A DNA stretch of 64,000 nucleotides from an uncultured Muribaculaceae bacterium (lineage in GTDB: Bacteria > Bacteroidota > Bacteroidia > Bacteroidales > Muribaculaceae). The position numbers and the translations under genes are program-made. The stretch is from assembly GCA_910585275.1 (NCBI GenBank), contig CAJUCW010000008.1, positions 60,194 to 124,193 of the forward strand, in the 5' to 3' direction. The notes beneath the pieces are model-generated. The model saw only the letters and a list, made by a program, of their open reading frames with translations, did no database searches and was not told the origin of the DNA. Below are positions 34,555 through 43,286 of this stretch, in pieces. How positions within the stretch are numbered: position 1 is the stretch's first letter; each line of letters starts with the position of its first letter.

Positions 34555-35541
34555 ATGAACATACTTGAAATCGACGGCTTAGTGAAGAATTATTCTTCCA
34601 CACGAGCACTCGACAATGTAAGTTTCACGGTAGAGAAAGGTGAAATCTGCGGACTTTTAGGTCCGAACGGTGCCGGGAAAACCACTCTGCTTAGAATTAT
34701 CAACAGTCTTCTTGTGAGCGATTCCGGCACAGTGACCATAAACGGAATTCCTGCTTCGCTTAAGGCAGGACGCCACATTGGCTACATGCCGGAGGAGAGA
34801 GGGCTTTACGAAAAAATGAGGGTTGAAGACCAGATTATGTATTTCGGACAACTGAAAGGAGGCGACAAGGCTCGACTCCGGATTGTAATGAACGAATATA
34901 TGAGTATATTCAACCTTTCCGGACAAGGGAGAAGACTCGTGAAAGAACTCTCGAAAGGCAACCAGCAGAAAGTGCAGATTATATCGACACTCGTGCATGA
35001 ACCGGAACTCGTGATTCTTGACGAACCCTTCAGCGGGTTCGACCCCATTAACGGCGCACTTCTCCAGGACCTTATTGCAAGATTGAGTGAAAAAGGAGCC
35101 ACCATTATGTTGTCGTCACACAATATGCCGGCAATAGAAGAAATGTGCTCCACAATAGCCCTTATAAACCACGGGCAGCTTCTTGTAAAAGGAGAGATAA
35201 CCGAAATCAAAGAGAACCATAAGACTTCCGAGCTTCTACTCACCACGCGCAATCCACTCTCGCTGCCGTTGCTACTTGACAGCGGTCTCTTTATCGGAGC
35301 GGAACCTACGGAAGGGATACGTGGCAGAAAAGGGAATGCATATCTGCTCAGGAAGAAAGACGGAGTCAGAAACACCGACCTTCTTCAGGCCGTTGCCCTC
35401 CAAGGTGAAATCCTTCACTTTGAGGAACGTCTCCCCTCTTTGCGCGACATATTCCTCAGCTATACCACGGGGTCTGACGCCAAACCCACAATAGAGACAA
35501 AAAACGAGATGCCGGTTGAAACCGTAATCTGTGAAAACTAA
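34555..35541 (+). CDS. ABC transporter ATP-binding protein (NatA-like)
   Basis: 328 residues. Walker A GLLGPNGAGKTT near residue 36, signature LSKGNQQKVQ, Walker B LVILDEPFSGFDP, switch histidine LSSHN. The signature LSKGNQQK is typical of the NatA/ABC-2 export group. The last 110 residues form a C-terminal domain ending in an unstructured tail. It pairs with the permease 27 bases downstream; substrate unknown (Na+ in some NatAB systems, not shown here). Confidence 0.87.
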   Translation: MNILEIDGLVKNYSSTRALDNVSFTVEKGEICGLLGPNGAGKTTLLRIINSLLVSDSGTVTINGIPASLKAGRHIGYMPEERGLYEKMRVEDQIMYFGQLKGGDKARLRIVMNEYMSIFNLSGQGRRLVKELSKGNQQKVQIISTLVHEPELVILDEPFSGFDPINGALLQDLIARLSEKGATIMLSSHNMPAIEEMCSTIALINHGQLLVKGEITEIKENHKTSELLLTTRNPLSLPLLLDSGLFIGAEPTEGIRGRKGNAYLLRKKDGVRNTDLLQAVALQGEILHFEERLPSLRDIFLSYTTGSDAKPTIETKNEMPVETVICEN

Positions 35542-35568
35542 TAAATTCAAATTCCATCGTCATTAATA

Positions 35569-36474
35569 ATGAGCCAACTATCTCTAATAATAAAAACGGA
35601 ATTTCTTACTGACGTAAAATCGAAAGGATTCTGGATAAGCACAATTCTTGTGCCTGTCATCTTAATTGTCTTCGGAGGTGTGTTCGGATATCTGCTTAAA
35701 GATGCCGATACTTTCATGAGCGCTTCCGAAAGTCTTAACACCACTCCTGATCCGGAGACAATGACACCGGCAAAAATTGCGGGTATGTTGATGGGTATGT
35801 TCCTTACCTTCTTCCTTATGATTTACGGTGCCATGATTTTCAATAAAGTCAAGACAGAAAAGTGCAACAGAATCATGGAAATCCTTTCCACCTGCGTTGA
35901 CGGACGCACCATGATGCTTGCCAAAATAACGGCGGTGGGGATGCTCGGAATTGTGCAGCTACTCGCATGGGCATCGATTGTGATTCTTATCGTCACGGTG
36001 CTTTTCATGGTCTTCCCGTTTGCAATCCCTTGGGACATAATGACCAATCCGAAAGTATATCTGGCATTCGTATATATGTTGCTCTATTTTATCGGAGGGT
36101 ACGTCCTGTTCGGGTCATTGTATGCAGCCTGTGGTGCCATAACCGACAAAGACAACGAGAACCAAGCGTATATGACCGTCATAACATTCCTCCTTCTGGG
36201 AGCTTTCTATATCGGGCAATATGCCGTTGACAACGGAACATCAACTTTTGCCACCGCATGCAACTATATCCCTTTCACATCGCCCACAGTCGGCACCATC
36301 AACGCAATAGCGGGCGTATCCCCTATTTGGCAAACTGCATTGTCGCTCATTGTGCTCTACGCCACCGCCGCTGTCTGCGTGATGTTCGCCGGAAAGCTTT
36401 ACAGGTCTTCAATGCTACTTAAAGGGAAACAGTTCTCGCCCAAAGATATTATAACCTTTATTCGCACCTCCTGA
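35569..36474 (+). CDS. ABC-2 permease (NatB-like), short form
   Basis: 301 residues with about six membrane segments: one at 20-45, then a cluster from 75 to 285 (GMLMGMFLTFFLMIYGAMIF, AWASIVILIVTVLFMVFPFA, AFVYMLLYFIGGYVLFGSLY). The conserved KTEKCNRIMEILSTCVDGRT loop of the family follows the second segment. Typical NatB proteins have a large extracytoplasmic domain after the first segment; here only about 30 residues are present, so this is a reduced form or the domain is lost. Confidence 0.82.
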   Translation: MSQLSLIIKTEFLTDVKSKGFWISTILVPVILIVFGGVFGYLLKDADTFMSASESLNTTPDPETMTPAKIAGMLMGMFLTFFLMIYGAMIFNKVKTEKCNRIMEILSTCVDGRTMMLAKITAVGMLGIVQLLAWASIVILIVTVLFMVFPFAIPWDIMTNPKVYLAFVYMLLYFIGGYVLFGSLYAACGAITDKDNENQAYMTVITFLLLGAFYIGQYAVDNGTSTFATACNYIPFTSPTVGTINAIAGVSPIWQTALSLIVLYATAAVCVMFAGKLYRSSMLLKGKQFSPKDIITFIRTS

Positions 36475-36491
36475 ACCGTCACATAATATCT

Positions 36492-36551
36492 CAATCGATA
36501 AAAAGGAATGTCGGATTCGAGCTCGAATCCGACATTCCTTTTTATCGATTG
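36492..36551. terminator. 60-base perfect palindrome between convergent genes
   Basis: Both 30-base arms are exact complements with no spacer, centred on GAGCTC at 36519-36524. The outer arms carry A-runs and T-runs. It lies 17 bases after the permease stop and 10 bases before the miaA stop, so the simplest role is a bidirectional terminator. Length and perfection are far above an ordinary terminator; cruciform extrusion is possible. Confidence 0.75.
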
Positions 36552-36561
36552 CCACTTTATA

Positions 36562-37479
36562 TTATTTGTCAATAAGAAGCCTTACCGCAGATATGAAATC
36601 GCTTTCAGGCATATCGTATGGAAGCCAATTAATCTTGAAACCTCGTCGTTCCATCCCACGGAACCATGTCATCTGCCGCTTGGCAAACTGATGGATTGCA
36701 ATTTCAAGCTGACGTTTCATATCCTCGTAAGACAGTTTGCCGATTACATACAGTGTAAGGAATTTATATTCCAATCCGTAATAAATGAGGTCGTCAGGTT
36801 TTACGCTGTCATCAAGAATCTGTCGGATTTCATCAACCATGCCGTCTTGTAAACGTTTTTCCAATCTATCCGATATTCTTTTTCGTCTTACCTCCCTCGG
36901 CACATCAATGCCGATTATCACGCTGTCTAACGGTTTTGACACTTTCCTGTCTGCCTTTTGTGCGAGATCCGTATTCTCACGATAATACTCCTCTATTTCA
37001 ATTGCTCGGATTGCTCTTTTACACGTGTCGATATCTGTGGTATTGTGCAGCGTCTTATACGTTTTTAGGATTTCAGTAAGTTCCTCAAGACTTTTATCTG
37101 AAAGGCAGGAACGCAAGGTCGGATTCTCAGGCACATCAGGCAATTCAACGCCGCTTAAGGCTGTTTCGACATACATGCCTGTTCCACCGCAAAGAATGGG
37201 CAATTTCCCTTTTTCTTTCACCATGGCGAGAGCGTTCCTGAAATCACGAAGATAACGATGCAGATTATATTTCTCGCCAGCTTGACAGACGTCAATCAAA
37301 TGATATGGCACCTCACCATATTCCTCAAGATCCTTTCCGGTGCCGAGGTCCATCGTTCTATAGACCTGCCTGGAGTCGCCACTTATAATCTCTCCGTTGA
37401 AAGCCCTGGCGAGAGAAACAGCCCTGGCTGTCTTCCCTGTTGCAGTGGGCCCTACAACCGTCAACACTTCTATTGCCAT
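36562..37479 (-). CDS. miaA: tRNA dimethylallyltransferase
   Basis: Adds the isopentenyl group to A37 of tRNAs that read UNN codons. 305 residues. P-loop VVGPTATGKTARAVSLA near residue 8; GEIISGDSRQVYRTMDLGTG with the substrate Asp/Ser; LPILCGGTGMYVETAL; C-terminal FAKRQMTWFRGMERRGFKIN for tRNA binding. The start overlaps the upstream membrane-protein gene by 10 bases, so it is translationally coupled to it. Confidence 0.95.
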   Translation of the reverse strand: MAIEVLTVVGPTATGKTARAVSLARAFNGEIISGDSRQVYRTMDLGTGKDLEEYGEVPYHLIDVCQAGEKYNLHRYLRDFRNALAMVKEKGKLPILCGGTGMYVETALSGVELPDVPENPTLRSCLSDKSLEELTEILKTYKTLHNTTDIDTCKRAIRAIEIEEYYRENTDLAQKADRKVSKPLDSVIIGIDVPREVRRKRISDRLEKRLQDGMVDEIRQILDDSVKPDDLIYYGLEYKFLTLYVIGKLSYEDMKRQLEIAIHQFAKRQMTWFRGMERRGFKINWLPYDMPESDFISAVRLLIDK

Positions 37480-38825
37480 GAATTCCTCTTTTTCTTATCC
37501 TTGCCGAACATCATTCTCCATTTTCTCTTCAAGGTATAAAACGGAGTGTCTGAATTGAAAAAAGAAATACGAATCCATTTGTCGTCTTGAAAATCAAGAT
37601 TCGATTTTCTCACATCTATTAGATTGAAAGAAGGATTGTAGAATTTTATCTTCGATTTGCGATAACCGTTTTCGTCAAACGTCTTCTCGGTAAGCATAAT
37701 CGTTGCAAGGCGTGTAGTGTCGGCCACAGAAATGTCGGCAAGTCTGCCCGGATTATTTGAATAAAGATATTTTATCTTTTCGTAATCCATCCACTCCCCG
37801 TCAGTATTCATTTCTTTATAATCATCGATTTCTCCATCGAGAAAATAGAAATAACGGAGAATGCTATGATTATTCAAATCAAGCGACTTCCTGCCAAAGA
37901 AAAACCTAAGCTCCCCGTCATACCCCGTCATCTTTTTTATAATCCTTTTAATCTCATCAACACTGATACCGTTAACCGATCTTTTGGTAAAGAACGGGGT
38001 GTCAATAACCTCACGATAAGGGGTTTTGGGGTCTATTGTATGTGCATCAACATAAATATGGTTGCCACAAATCACATAAAACCTCAGATAGGTTTTGGCC
38101 GTCATATCCTGGATTTCGTCGGGCATGATGATTTCGTTGTTCTCCTTAAGGTCAAGATAAAGGTTGTAATATCGGGCAATAAAATAAACCTCGTCAAGCA
38201 CGAAACAAATTATCGTGACCCAGGTGAACATATACCAGTCCCTGGCATTTATGTTGATATTGACATAAAAGACAAGATAATAAACCCAAACCAAGACAGT
38301 AAGCACCCCGAACAATATAGTAAGGTTTTTCAGCTGGAAATGTGCCTCATGTTTGAAAATCCCATGCAATGCGCCGCTATCGACAGAATCCGAATTGGCA
38401 AGCCTACATTCCACACATATATGCAGCTTGGATTGTCTCACCAACATGAATAGGAATGTGACAAAGCACACGGGATTCATAAGCAACGACGGCACATAAG
38501 GGCTGTTGAAAAACACAAATTCCTGGGGAATGGAGCGCACACCCCACGCGTACATCACATTAATTATAATGCAAATAAACGAATACATCACAAGCGAATA
38601 AAGCATGCCGTACGGCACAATCATGCACGACATATCCCGCTTTGACCTCGCATCGTATATATATGTATATAGGAAAGCCGCAGCAATAAGCGATGCAACA
38701 GGCGAAAGATAATATGGCAACAATTTACTTACAGTCATCATTGCAATGACCGTCACCATACCCATCGTCAGGTTCTTCCAAAGCTTATATAATCGGGTAC
38801 TATTTATTTTTCCGAGTTCCTCCAT
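37470..38825 (-). CDS. Unrecognised membrane protein
   Basis: 451 residues from the ATG at 38825 (MEELGKINSTRLYKLWKNLT). About six to seven membrane segments in residues 20-235 (VTVIAMMTVSKLLPYYLSPV, MLYSLVMYSFICIIINVMYA, LTILFGVLTVLVWVYYLVFY, MFTWVTIICFVLDEVYFIAR), then a soluble C-terminal half of about 210 residues with FYVICGNHIYVDAHTIDPKT and IKRIIKKMTGYDGELRFFFG. A CVECR pair of cysteines lies in a loop. I do not recognise the family. Coupled to miaA by a 10-base overlap, but no functional link is evident. An upstream TTG at 38852 would add 9 residues. Confidence 0.7.
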   Translation of the reverse strand: MEELGKINSTRLYKLWKNLTMGMVTVIAMMTVSKLLPYYLSPVASLIAAAFLYTYIYDARSKRDMSCMIVPYGMLYSLVMYSFICIIINVMYAWGVRSIPQEFVFFNSPYVPSLLMNPVCFVTFLFMLVRQSKLHICVECRLANSDSVDSGALHGIFKHEAHFQLKNLTILFGVLTVLVWVYYLVFYVNININARDWYMFTWVTIICFVLDEVYFIARYYNLYLDLKENNEIIMPDEIQDMTAKTYLRFYVICGNHIYVDAHTIDPKTPYREVIDTPFFTKRSVNGISVDEIKRIIKKMTGYDGELRFFFGRKSLDLNNHSILRYFYFLDGEIDDYKEMNTDGEWMDYEKIKYLYSNNPGRLADISVADTTRLATIMLTEKTFDENGYRKSKIKFYNPSFNLIDVRKSNLDFQDDKWIRISFFNSDTPFYTLKRKWRMMFGKDKKKRNSWQ

Positions 38826-38858
38826 GCCAGTTAGGTTATATATATACAACAACTGAAA

Positions 38859-41045
38859 TCACAAATTGGAGTTGAGAAAGTCAAGAATTTTTCTAAATAA
38901 TTGCACACGGGCATTGCACATGCCAAGACTATGCTCAAATCCGGCGTATGCCATCATATCGAAAATCTTACCTTCCGAATTCAGTTTAGATGCGTATTTC
39001 AACGTATTATAGAAATGGACATTGTCATCGCTCGTTCCCGACATTATCAAAAGCCGTCCTTTTACACCGGAAGTATATGCAAGAGCCGACGAAGCATCAA
39101 ATCCAATCTTGTTCTGTCCGGGGGTCAACATGTAACGCTCGGTATATATTCCGTCATAAAAGCGCCAGTCGGTGACAGGAGCCATTGCCACTCCGGCCTT
39201 AAACGGTGAATCGGAAGCCCCCATTTCCATAAGGGTCATATATCCGCCATAACTCCATCCGAAGCATGAAACCTTTTTCTTATCAACATAAGGCAATGAC
39301 GCAAAATAATTCGCTCCGGCAATTTGGTCGCGAGTTTCAAGTGTTCCAAGTTGCTTATACACACAATTAGCCCATTTACGTGAGCGGTTGCCGGTGCCCC
39401 TTCCATCGACGCATGCCACCACATAACCCTGTGAGGCAAGATAATACACTCCTTCCATCTTCCATTTATTGAGCACCTGTTGCGAATCCGGCCCGTTATA
39501 CTGGTACATCAAAAGCGGATATTTCTTTGAAGAATCGAACCCGGAAGGTTTGATGACATAGGCATTCATCTCCTCCCCCTCGGCGTTTTTAACTTTCAAA
39601 AACTCCATTTTGGGAGCGGAGGAATATTTCAACATATACTCTTCATTCAATTCGAGGTCATGAAGCTTTACTCCTTTCGAATTGAAAATGCGATACTGAG
39701 GAGCCTGTAAAGAGCTGCTATACGTCTGGACATAATATGCATGATTTGAACTGAAAGCAGCAGAGGCTGTGCCTTCCTCCTTATTCAGCAACTTCATCAC
39801 ACCTTTGGAATCGACCATCGCCACGTTGCGGTTGATGGCTCCAAGAGAAGTGGTCTGCATATAATATACACCCGTTGCATCATCCTTACCGTAATAATCG
39901 GTGACATTGAATTCCCCTTTTGTAATTTGACGACGCAACGCCCCGCTGTAGTCATATTGATACAGATGCCGATAACCGGATTTTTCACTGGCTATAACAA
40001 AGCCGTTCTTTCCATAGTCAACCATTTGATAGGCAGCCGGGCTTAACCAGGCATCGGAAGATTCTGTATAAATCTGTTTGCCTACGGTAGAAAGGGGATT
40101 CACATTGAATAGCCTGAGATAATTCTGGTCATGATTAAGGACCATAACCATAAGGCGATTCCCGTCTTCTCCACCAAACTCTATGGAAGGGACATAATCC
40201 GATGCCGTAATCGGGAGGTCCATTTTTTTGATAACCCTGTTGTCAAGGTCATATGCATTTACCGTAACAACGGAATTAGAGAAGCCTGCAAGAGGATACT
40301 TATATCGGTAAGCCTCCGGATAAAGGTCGCCCAAAGGCTCCGAATCACAATAACTTCTATAATTATCGAAGGAATATTCCGGCACAACCGATTCATCAAA
40401 CCGGATAAATGCAAGCACATTGTCGTCGCCGCTCCATCGCATGCTGCTGACCATTCCGAATTCTTCCTCGTAACTCCAGTCGGGCGAACCGTTTATTATT
40501 TTATTCTTCGCACCGTCTTTCGTTATCTGGGTGTCGGTCCCGTAGTCAAGACTCGAAATAAAGATGTTGTTATCCCTCTCATAGGCCACAAACCTCCCGT
40601 CATGCGATATGGTCGCAGCTCTTTGAGCCCCTTTCGAGCTGACACGCTTTACAGTGGAACGCATCCTGTCATATACGTAATACTCCGCCGTAAAACTATG
40701 GCGATAAATCTTCTTGGTGTTGTTCCAGAGCAAGACCTTTCTGCCGTTTGCACTGATTTCATACCCGTCAAATTCAGAAATCTTCAAATCGCCCTTTTGT
40801 CCGTCTATGCTAAAAAGCACTCCCGTTTTCTTACCAGTCTTATAGCTATAGATATCGATGCTCCTATGGTCATCGCTGATTGCAGCATAAGTTTCCCCGT
40901 CTTGCAAAGGCGTTATGTCTCTTATAACGGAAGGCGAATTGACTTTTACATCGCAATAGTCTTCAACTGTGAGAGGTGAAGCATATTTGTCGGCCCCCGC
41001 TGAAACGAGAGCCGACATAATTATAATTGAACTTTTAATATTCAT
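38859..41045 (-). CDS. S9 family dipeptidyl peptidase IV-like, exported
   Basis: 728 residues. Short signal-like N-terminus, eight-blade propeller domain to about 470, then an alpha/beta hydrolase. Triad: Ser in GWSYGGYMTLME, Asp in MSGTSDDNVHFYN, His in GFEHSLG. DPP-IV marks also include the glutamate pair in SYEEEFGMVSSM, which binds the substrate N-terminus. Likely a periplasmic peptidase releasing X-Pro dipeptides. It lies between the unknown membrane protein and proS. A second member is at 51556. Confidence 0.92.
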   Translation of the reverse strand: MNIKSSIIIMSALVSAGADKYASPLTVEDYCDVKVNSPSVIRDITPLQDGETYAAISDDHRSIDIYSYKTGKKTGVLFSIDGQKGDLKISEFDGYEISANGRKVLLWNNTKKIYRHSFTAEYYVYDRMRSTVKRVSSKGAQRAATISHDGRFVAYERDNNIFISSLDYGTDTQITKDGAKNKIINGSPDWSYEEEFGMVSSMRWSGDDNVLAFIRFDESVVPEYSFDNYRSYCDSEPLGDLYPEAYRYKYPLAGFSNSVVTVNAYDLDNRVIKKMDLPITASDYVPSIEFGGEDGNRLMVMVLNHDQNYLRLFNVNPLSTVGKQIYTESSDAWLSPAAYQMVDYGKNGFVIASEKSGYRHLYQYDYSGALRRQITKGEFNVTDYYGKDDATGVYYMQTTSLGAINRNVAMVDSKGVMKLLNKEEGTASAAFSSNHAYYVQTYSSSLQAPQYRIFNSKGVKLHDLELNEEYMLKYSSAPKMEFLKVKNAEGEEMNAYVIKPSGFDSSKKYPLLMYQYNGPDSQQVLNKWKMEGVYYLASQGYVVACVDGRGTGNRSRKWANCVYKQLGTLETRDQIAGANYFASLPYVDKKKVSCFGWSYGGYMTLMEMGASDSPFKAGVAMAPVTDWRFYDGIYTERYMLTPGQNKIGFDASSALAYTSGVKGRLLIMSGTSDDNVHFYNTLKYASKLNSEGKIFDMMAYAGFEHSLGMCNARVQLFRKILDFLNSNL

Positions 41046-41085
41046 AGACCGACATACAAATTAAAAACCAGGGAAATCAAGAGAC

Positions 41086-42564
41086 TCAATACGCACGGGC
41101 AATAACGACCCTGCGTTTTGAAGGCTTGCCGGTAACCATGCAGACGCCTTCTTCTTCTTCCCCATCAAGAGGGATACATCTGATTGTAGCCTTAGTGTCT
41201 TCCTTAATCTTCTCCTCAGTCTCCGGAGTGCCATCCCAATGACAAAGGAAGAAGCCGCCCTGTTCTATCTTTTCTTTGAACTCATCATAAGAATCTACCT
41301 TATAGGTGCGTTCTTCACGAAGTTTGAGAGCACGGTCGAAGAGACTTTGCTGAATGTCTTCCAATTCATTCACGATGCGCTGTGAAATGCCTTCGAGAGC
41401 CACAGTTTCCTTCTCCAACGTGTCGCGGCGCATAATCTCCACCGTACCGTTCTCAAGGTCTCTCGCTCCTATGGCCAGACGCACCGGCACGCCTTTCAGC
41501 TCATAATCAGCAAACTTGAATCCCGGACGACGGTTGTCGGCATCGTCATATTTCACACTGACGCCGAGTTTCTTAAGTTCAGCCACTATCGGCTCTACAG
41601 CTTTTGAAATCTCCTCAAGCTGCTCATTATTCTTATAGATAGGCACTATAACCACCTGAATCGGGGCGAGATGTGGAGGAAGCACAAGTCCGTTGTCATC
41701 GGAATGAGTCATGATAAGGGCACCCATCAGTCGGGTTGAAACGCCCCATGAGTTGGCCCATACATATTCAGGCTTATTCTCCTTATTCATGAACGTAACA
41801 TCGAAAGCCTTGGCGAAATTTTGGCCAAGATTGTGCGACGTGCCCGATTGCAAAGCCTTGCCATCCTGCATCATGGCTTCGATGGTGTAAGTATTGACAG
41901 CTCCTGCGAAACGTTCGTTGGCAGTCTTCACACCTTTAACTACGGGTATTGCCATACATTTCTCGGCAAAATCGGCATAAACGTTGATCATCTGTTTCGT
42001 ACGCTTCTCCGACTCTTCGGCAGTGGCGTGCGCGCAATGGCCTTCTTGCCACAAGAACTCTGACGTGCGAAGGAACATCCTGGTGCGCATTTCCCAACGC
42101 ATCACATTGGCCCACTGGTTAATGAGCAAAGGCAGGTCACGATAACTGTGAATCCAATTTTTATACGTACCCCAAATTATCGTTTCAGACGTAGGACGCA
42201 CGATAAGCTCTTCCTCAAGACGAGCGGCAGGGTCAACTATCACGCCATTGCCGTCAGGATCATTCTTCAGACGATAATGGGTGACTACGGCACACTCTTT
42301 TGCAAAGCCCTCCACATGTTCAGCCTCGCGGCAAAGAAATGATTTCGGGATTAAAAGAGGGAAATATGCATTCTGCACACCGGTTTCCTTAAACATACGG
42401 TCAAGCGTCTGCTGCATTTTTTCCCATATTGCATAACCGTAAGGTTTGATTACCATACATCCGCGGACCGCGCTCTGCTCTGCGAGGTCAGCCTTCACAA
42501 CAAGTTCATTATACCATTTCGAGTAGTCTTCACTACGCTTTGTAAGGTCTTTTAATTCTTTAGC
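41086..42564 (-). CDS. proS: Prolyl-tRNA synthetase
   Basis: Class II synthetase charging tRNA-Pro; 492 residues from the ATG at 42564 (MAKELKDLTKRSEDYSKWY). This is the short archaeal/eukaryote-like form without the large bacterial insertion. Motif 2 VMRWEMRTRMFLRTSEFLWQ followed by EGHCAHAT; motif 3 region HNLGQNFAKAFDVTF and MGALIMTHSDDNGLVLPPHL. C-terminal anticodon domain and zinc-like tail ending RVVIARAY, typical of this form. An upstream start at 42603 is less likely. Confidence 0.95.
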   Translation of the reverse strand, partial: AKELKDLTKRSEDYSKWYNELVVKADLAEQSAVRGCMVIKPYGYAIWEKMQQTLDRMFKETGVQNAYFPLLIPKSFLCREAEHVEGFAKECAVVTHYRLKNDPDGNGVIVDPAARLEEELIVRPTSETIIWGTYKNWIHSYRDLPLLINQWANVMRWEMRTRMFLRTSEFLWQEGHCAHATAEESEKRTKQMINVYADFAEKCMAIPVVKGVKTANERFAGAVNTYTIEAMMQDGKALQSGTSHNLGQNFAKAFDVTFMNKENKPEYVWANSWGVSTRLMGALIMTHSDDNGLVLPPHLAPIQVVIVPIYKNNEQLEEISKAVEPIVAELKKLGVSVKYDDADNRRPGFKFADYELKGVPVRLAIGARDLENGTVEIMRRDTLEKETVALEGISQRIVNELEDIQQSLFDRALKLREERTYKVDSYDEFKEKIEQGGFFLCHWDGTPETEEKIKEDTKATIRCIPLDGEEEEGVCMVTGKPSKRRVVIARAY

Positions 42565-42641
42565 CATGACTTTAGGTCTGTTCAGATCTCTATAATTTAG
42601 CATTCCTCATTCTGCCGGAAACGGCTTAAACGAAGGAATTA

Positions 42642-42649
42642 CAAAATTA
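42642..42649 (-). promoter_or_regulatory. -7 box of proS
   Basis: TAATTTTG on the minus strand, preceded by a T-run, about 77 bases before the proS ATG. No TTTG at -33. Confidence 0.45.
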
Positions 42650-42689
42650 CAAAAAATAATGATAATTTAAAAGTGTGTCCGGATTTAAA

Positions 42690-43160
42690 TCATCTGATTC
42701 GGTCAACCGCTTTCAACTTATTATGGTCTCTCTGCATACACGAGTAAGCGAGAATGACAGCACACAATGCGATAAACGGAGCCAAAGCCACCGACGACCA
42801 CCCTATCTCGCCGTTTTCTATAGCGAAATAGCCGAGACATGCTGCACTCGCAGCGGAGGCTATAATCATCAAAACACTGACAAGACACACTTTTTTCTGA
42901 AGCGCAAGATTCTTGAAAAGAAAAATATCAATCAAGACAACAAGCGTGGTTGTCAAAGAAATAATGAAAAGATACCAGGTAGAGAGAAATGTGCCCGATG
43001 GAGCACCATCCGTAGCATCTCCTTCATATTCAAATCCTAAACTTGTGAAATCAAACGAATAATCGGTGGTCTGAACCTGTCCGAGAGAACAAAAAGTGAA
43101 GCACGCCATCATAACGGCTGCCACAAGGAGGAGAAGAGATTGCCAACGTTGTATTACCAT
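42690..43160 (-). CDS. DUF4293 membrane protein
   Basis: 156 residues with four membrane segments (about 5-25, 62-80, 90-112, 122-142), a short loop DYSFDFTSLGFEYEGD after the first, and a basic C-terminal tail. The start MVIQRWQSLLLLVAAVMMAC is the family hallmark (MIQR-W). Function unknown. Own -7 box at 43200-43207. Confidence 0.85.
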   Translation of the reverse strand: MVIQRWQSLLLLVAAVMMACFTFCSLGQVQTTDYSFDFTSLGFEYEGDATDGAPSGTFLSTWYLFIISLTTTLVVLIDIFLFKNLALQKKVCLVSVLMIIASAASAACLGYFAIENGEIGWSSVALAPFIALCAVILAYSCMQRDHNKLKAVDRIR

Positions 43161-43199
43161 ACGATCTAATGTTTTTTCTATTTTAAGAATTTAATGGTG

Positions 43200-43207
43200 C
43201 AAATTTA
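43200..43207 (-). promoter_or_regulatory. -7 box of the DUF4293 gene
   Basis: TAAATTTG on the minus strand, 39 bases before the ATG. No TTTG at -33. Confidence 0.45.
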
Positions 43208-43286
43208 ATCAAAAATAACCGTTATTCCTCTTTTCGGCACGCGATTTGTTGTTATAAACATAGCTAATTATATAAATTAATAAAAT

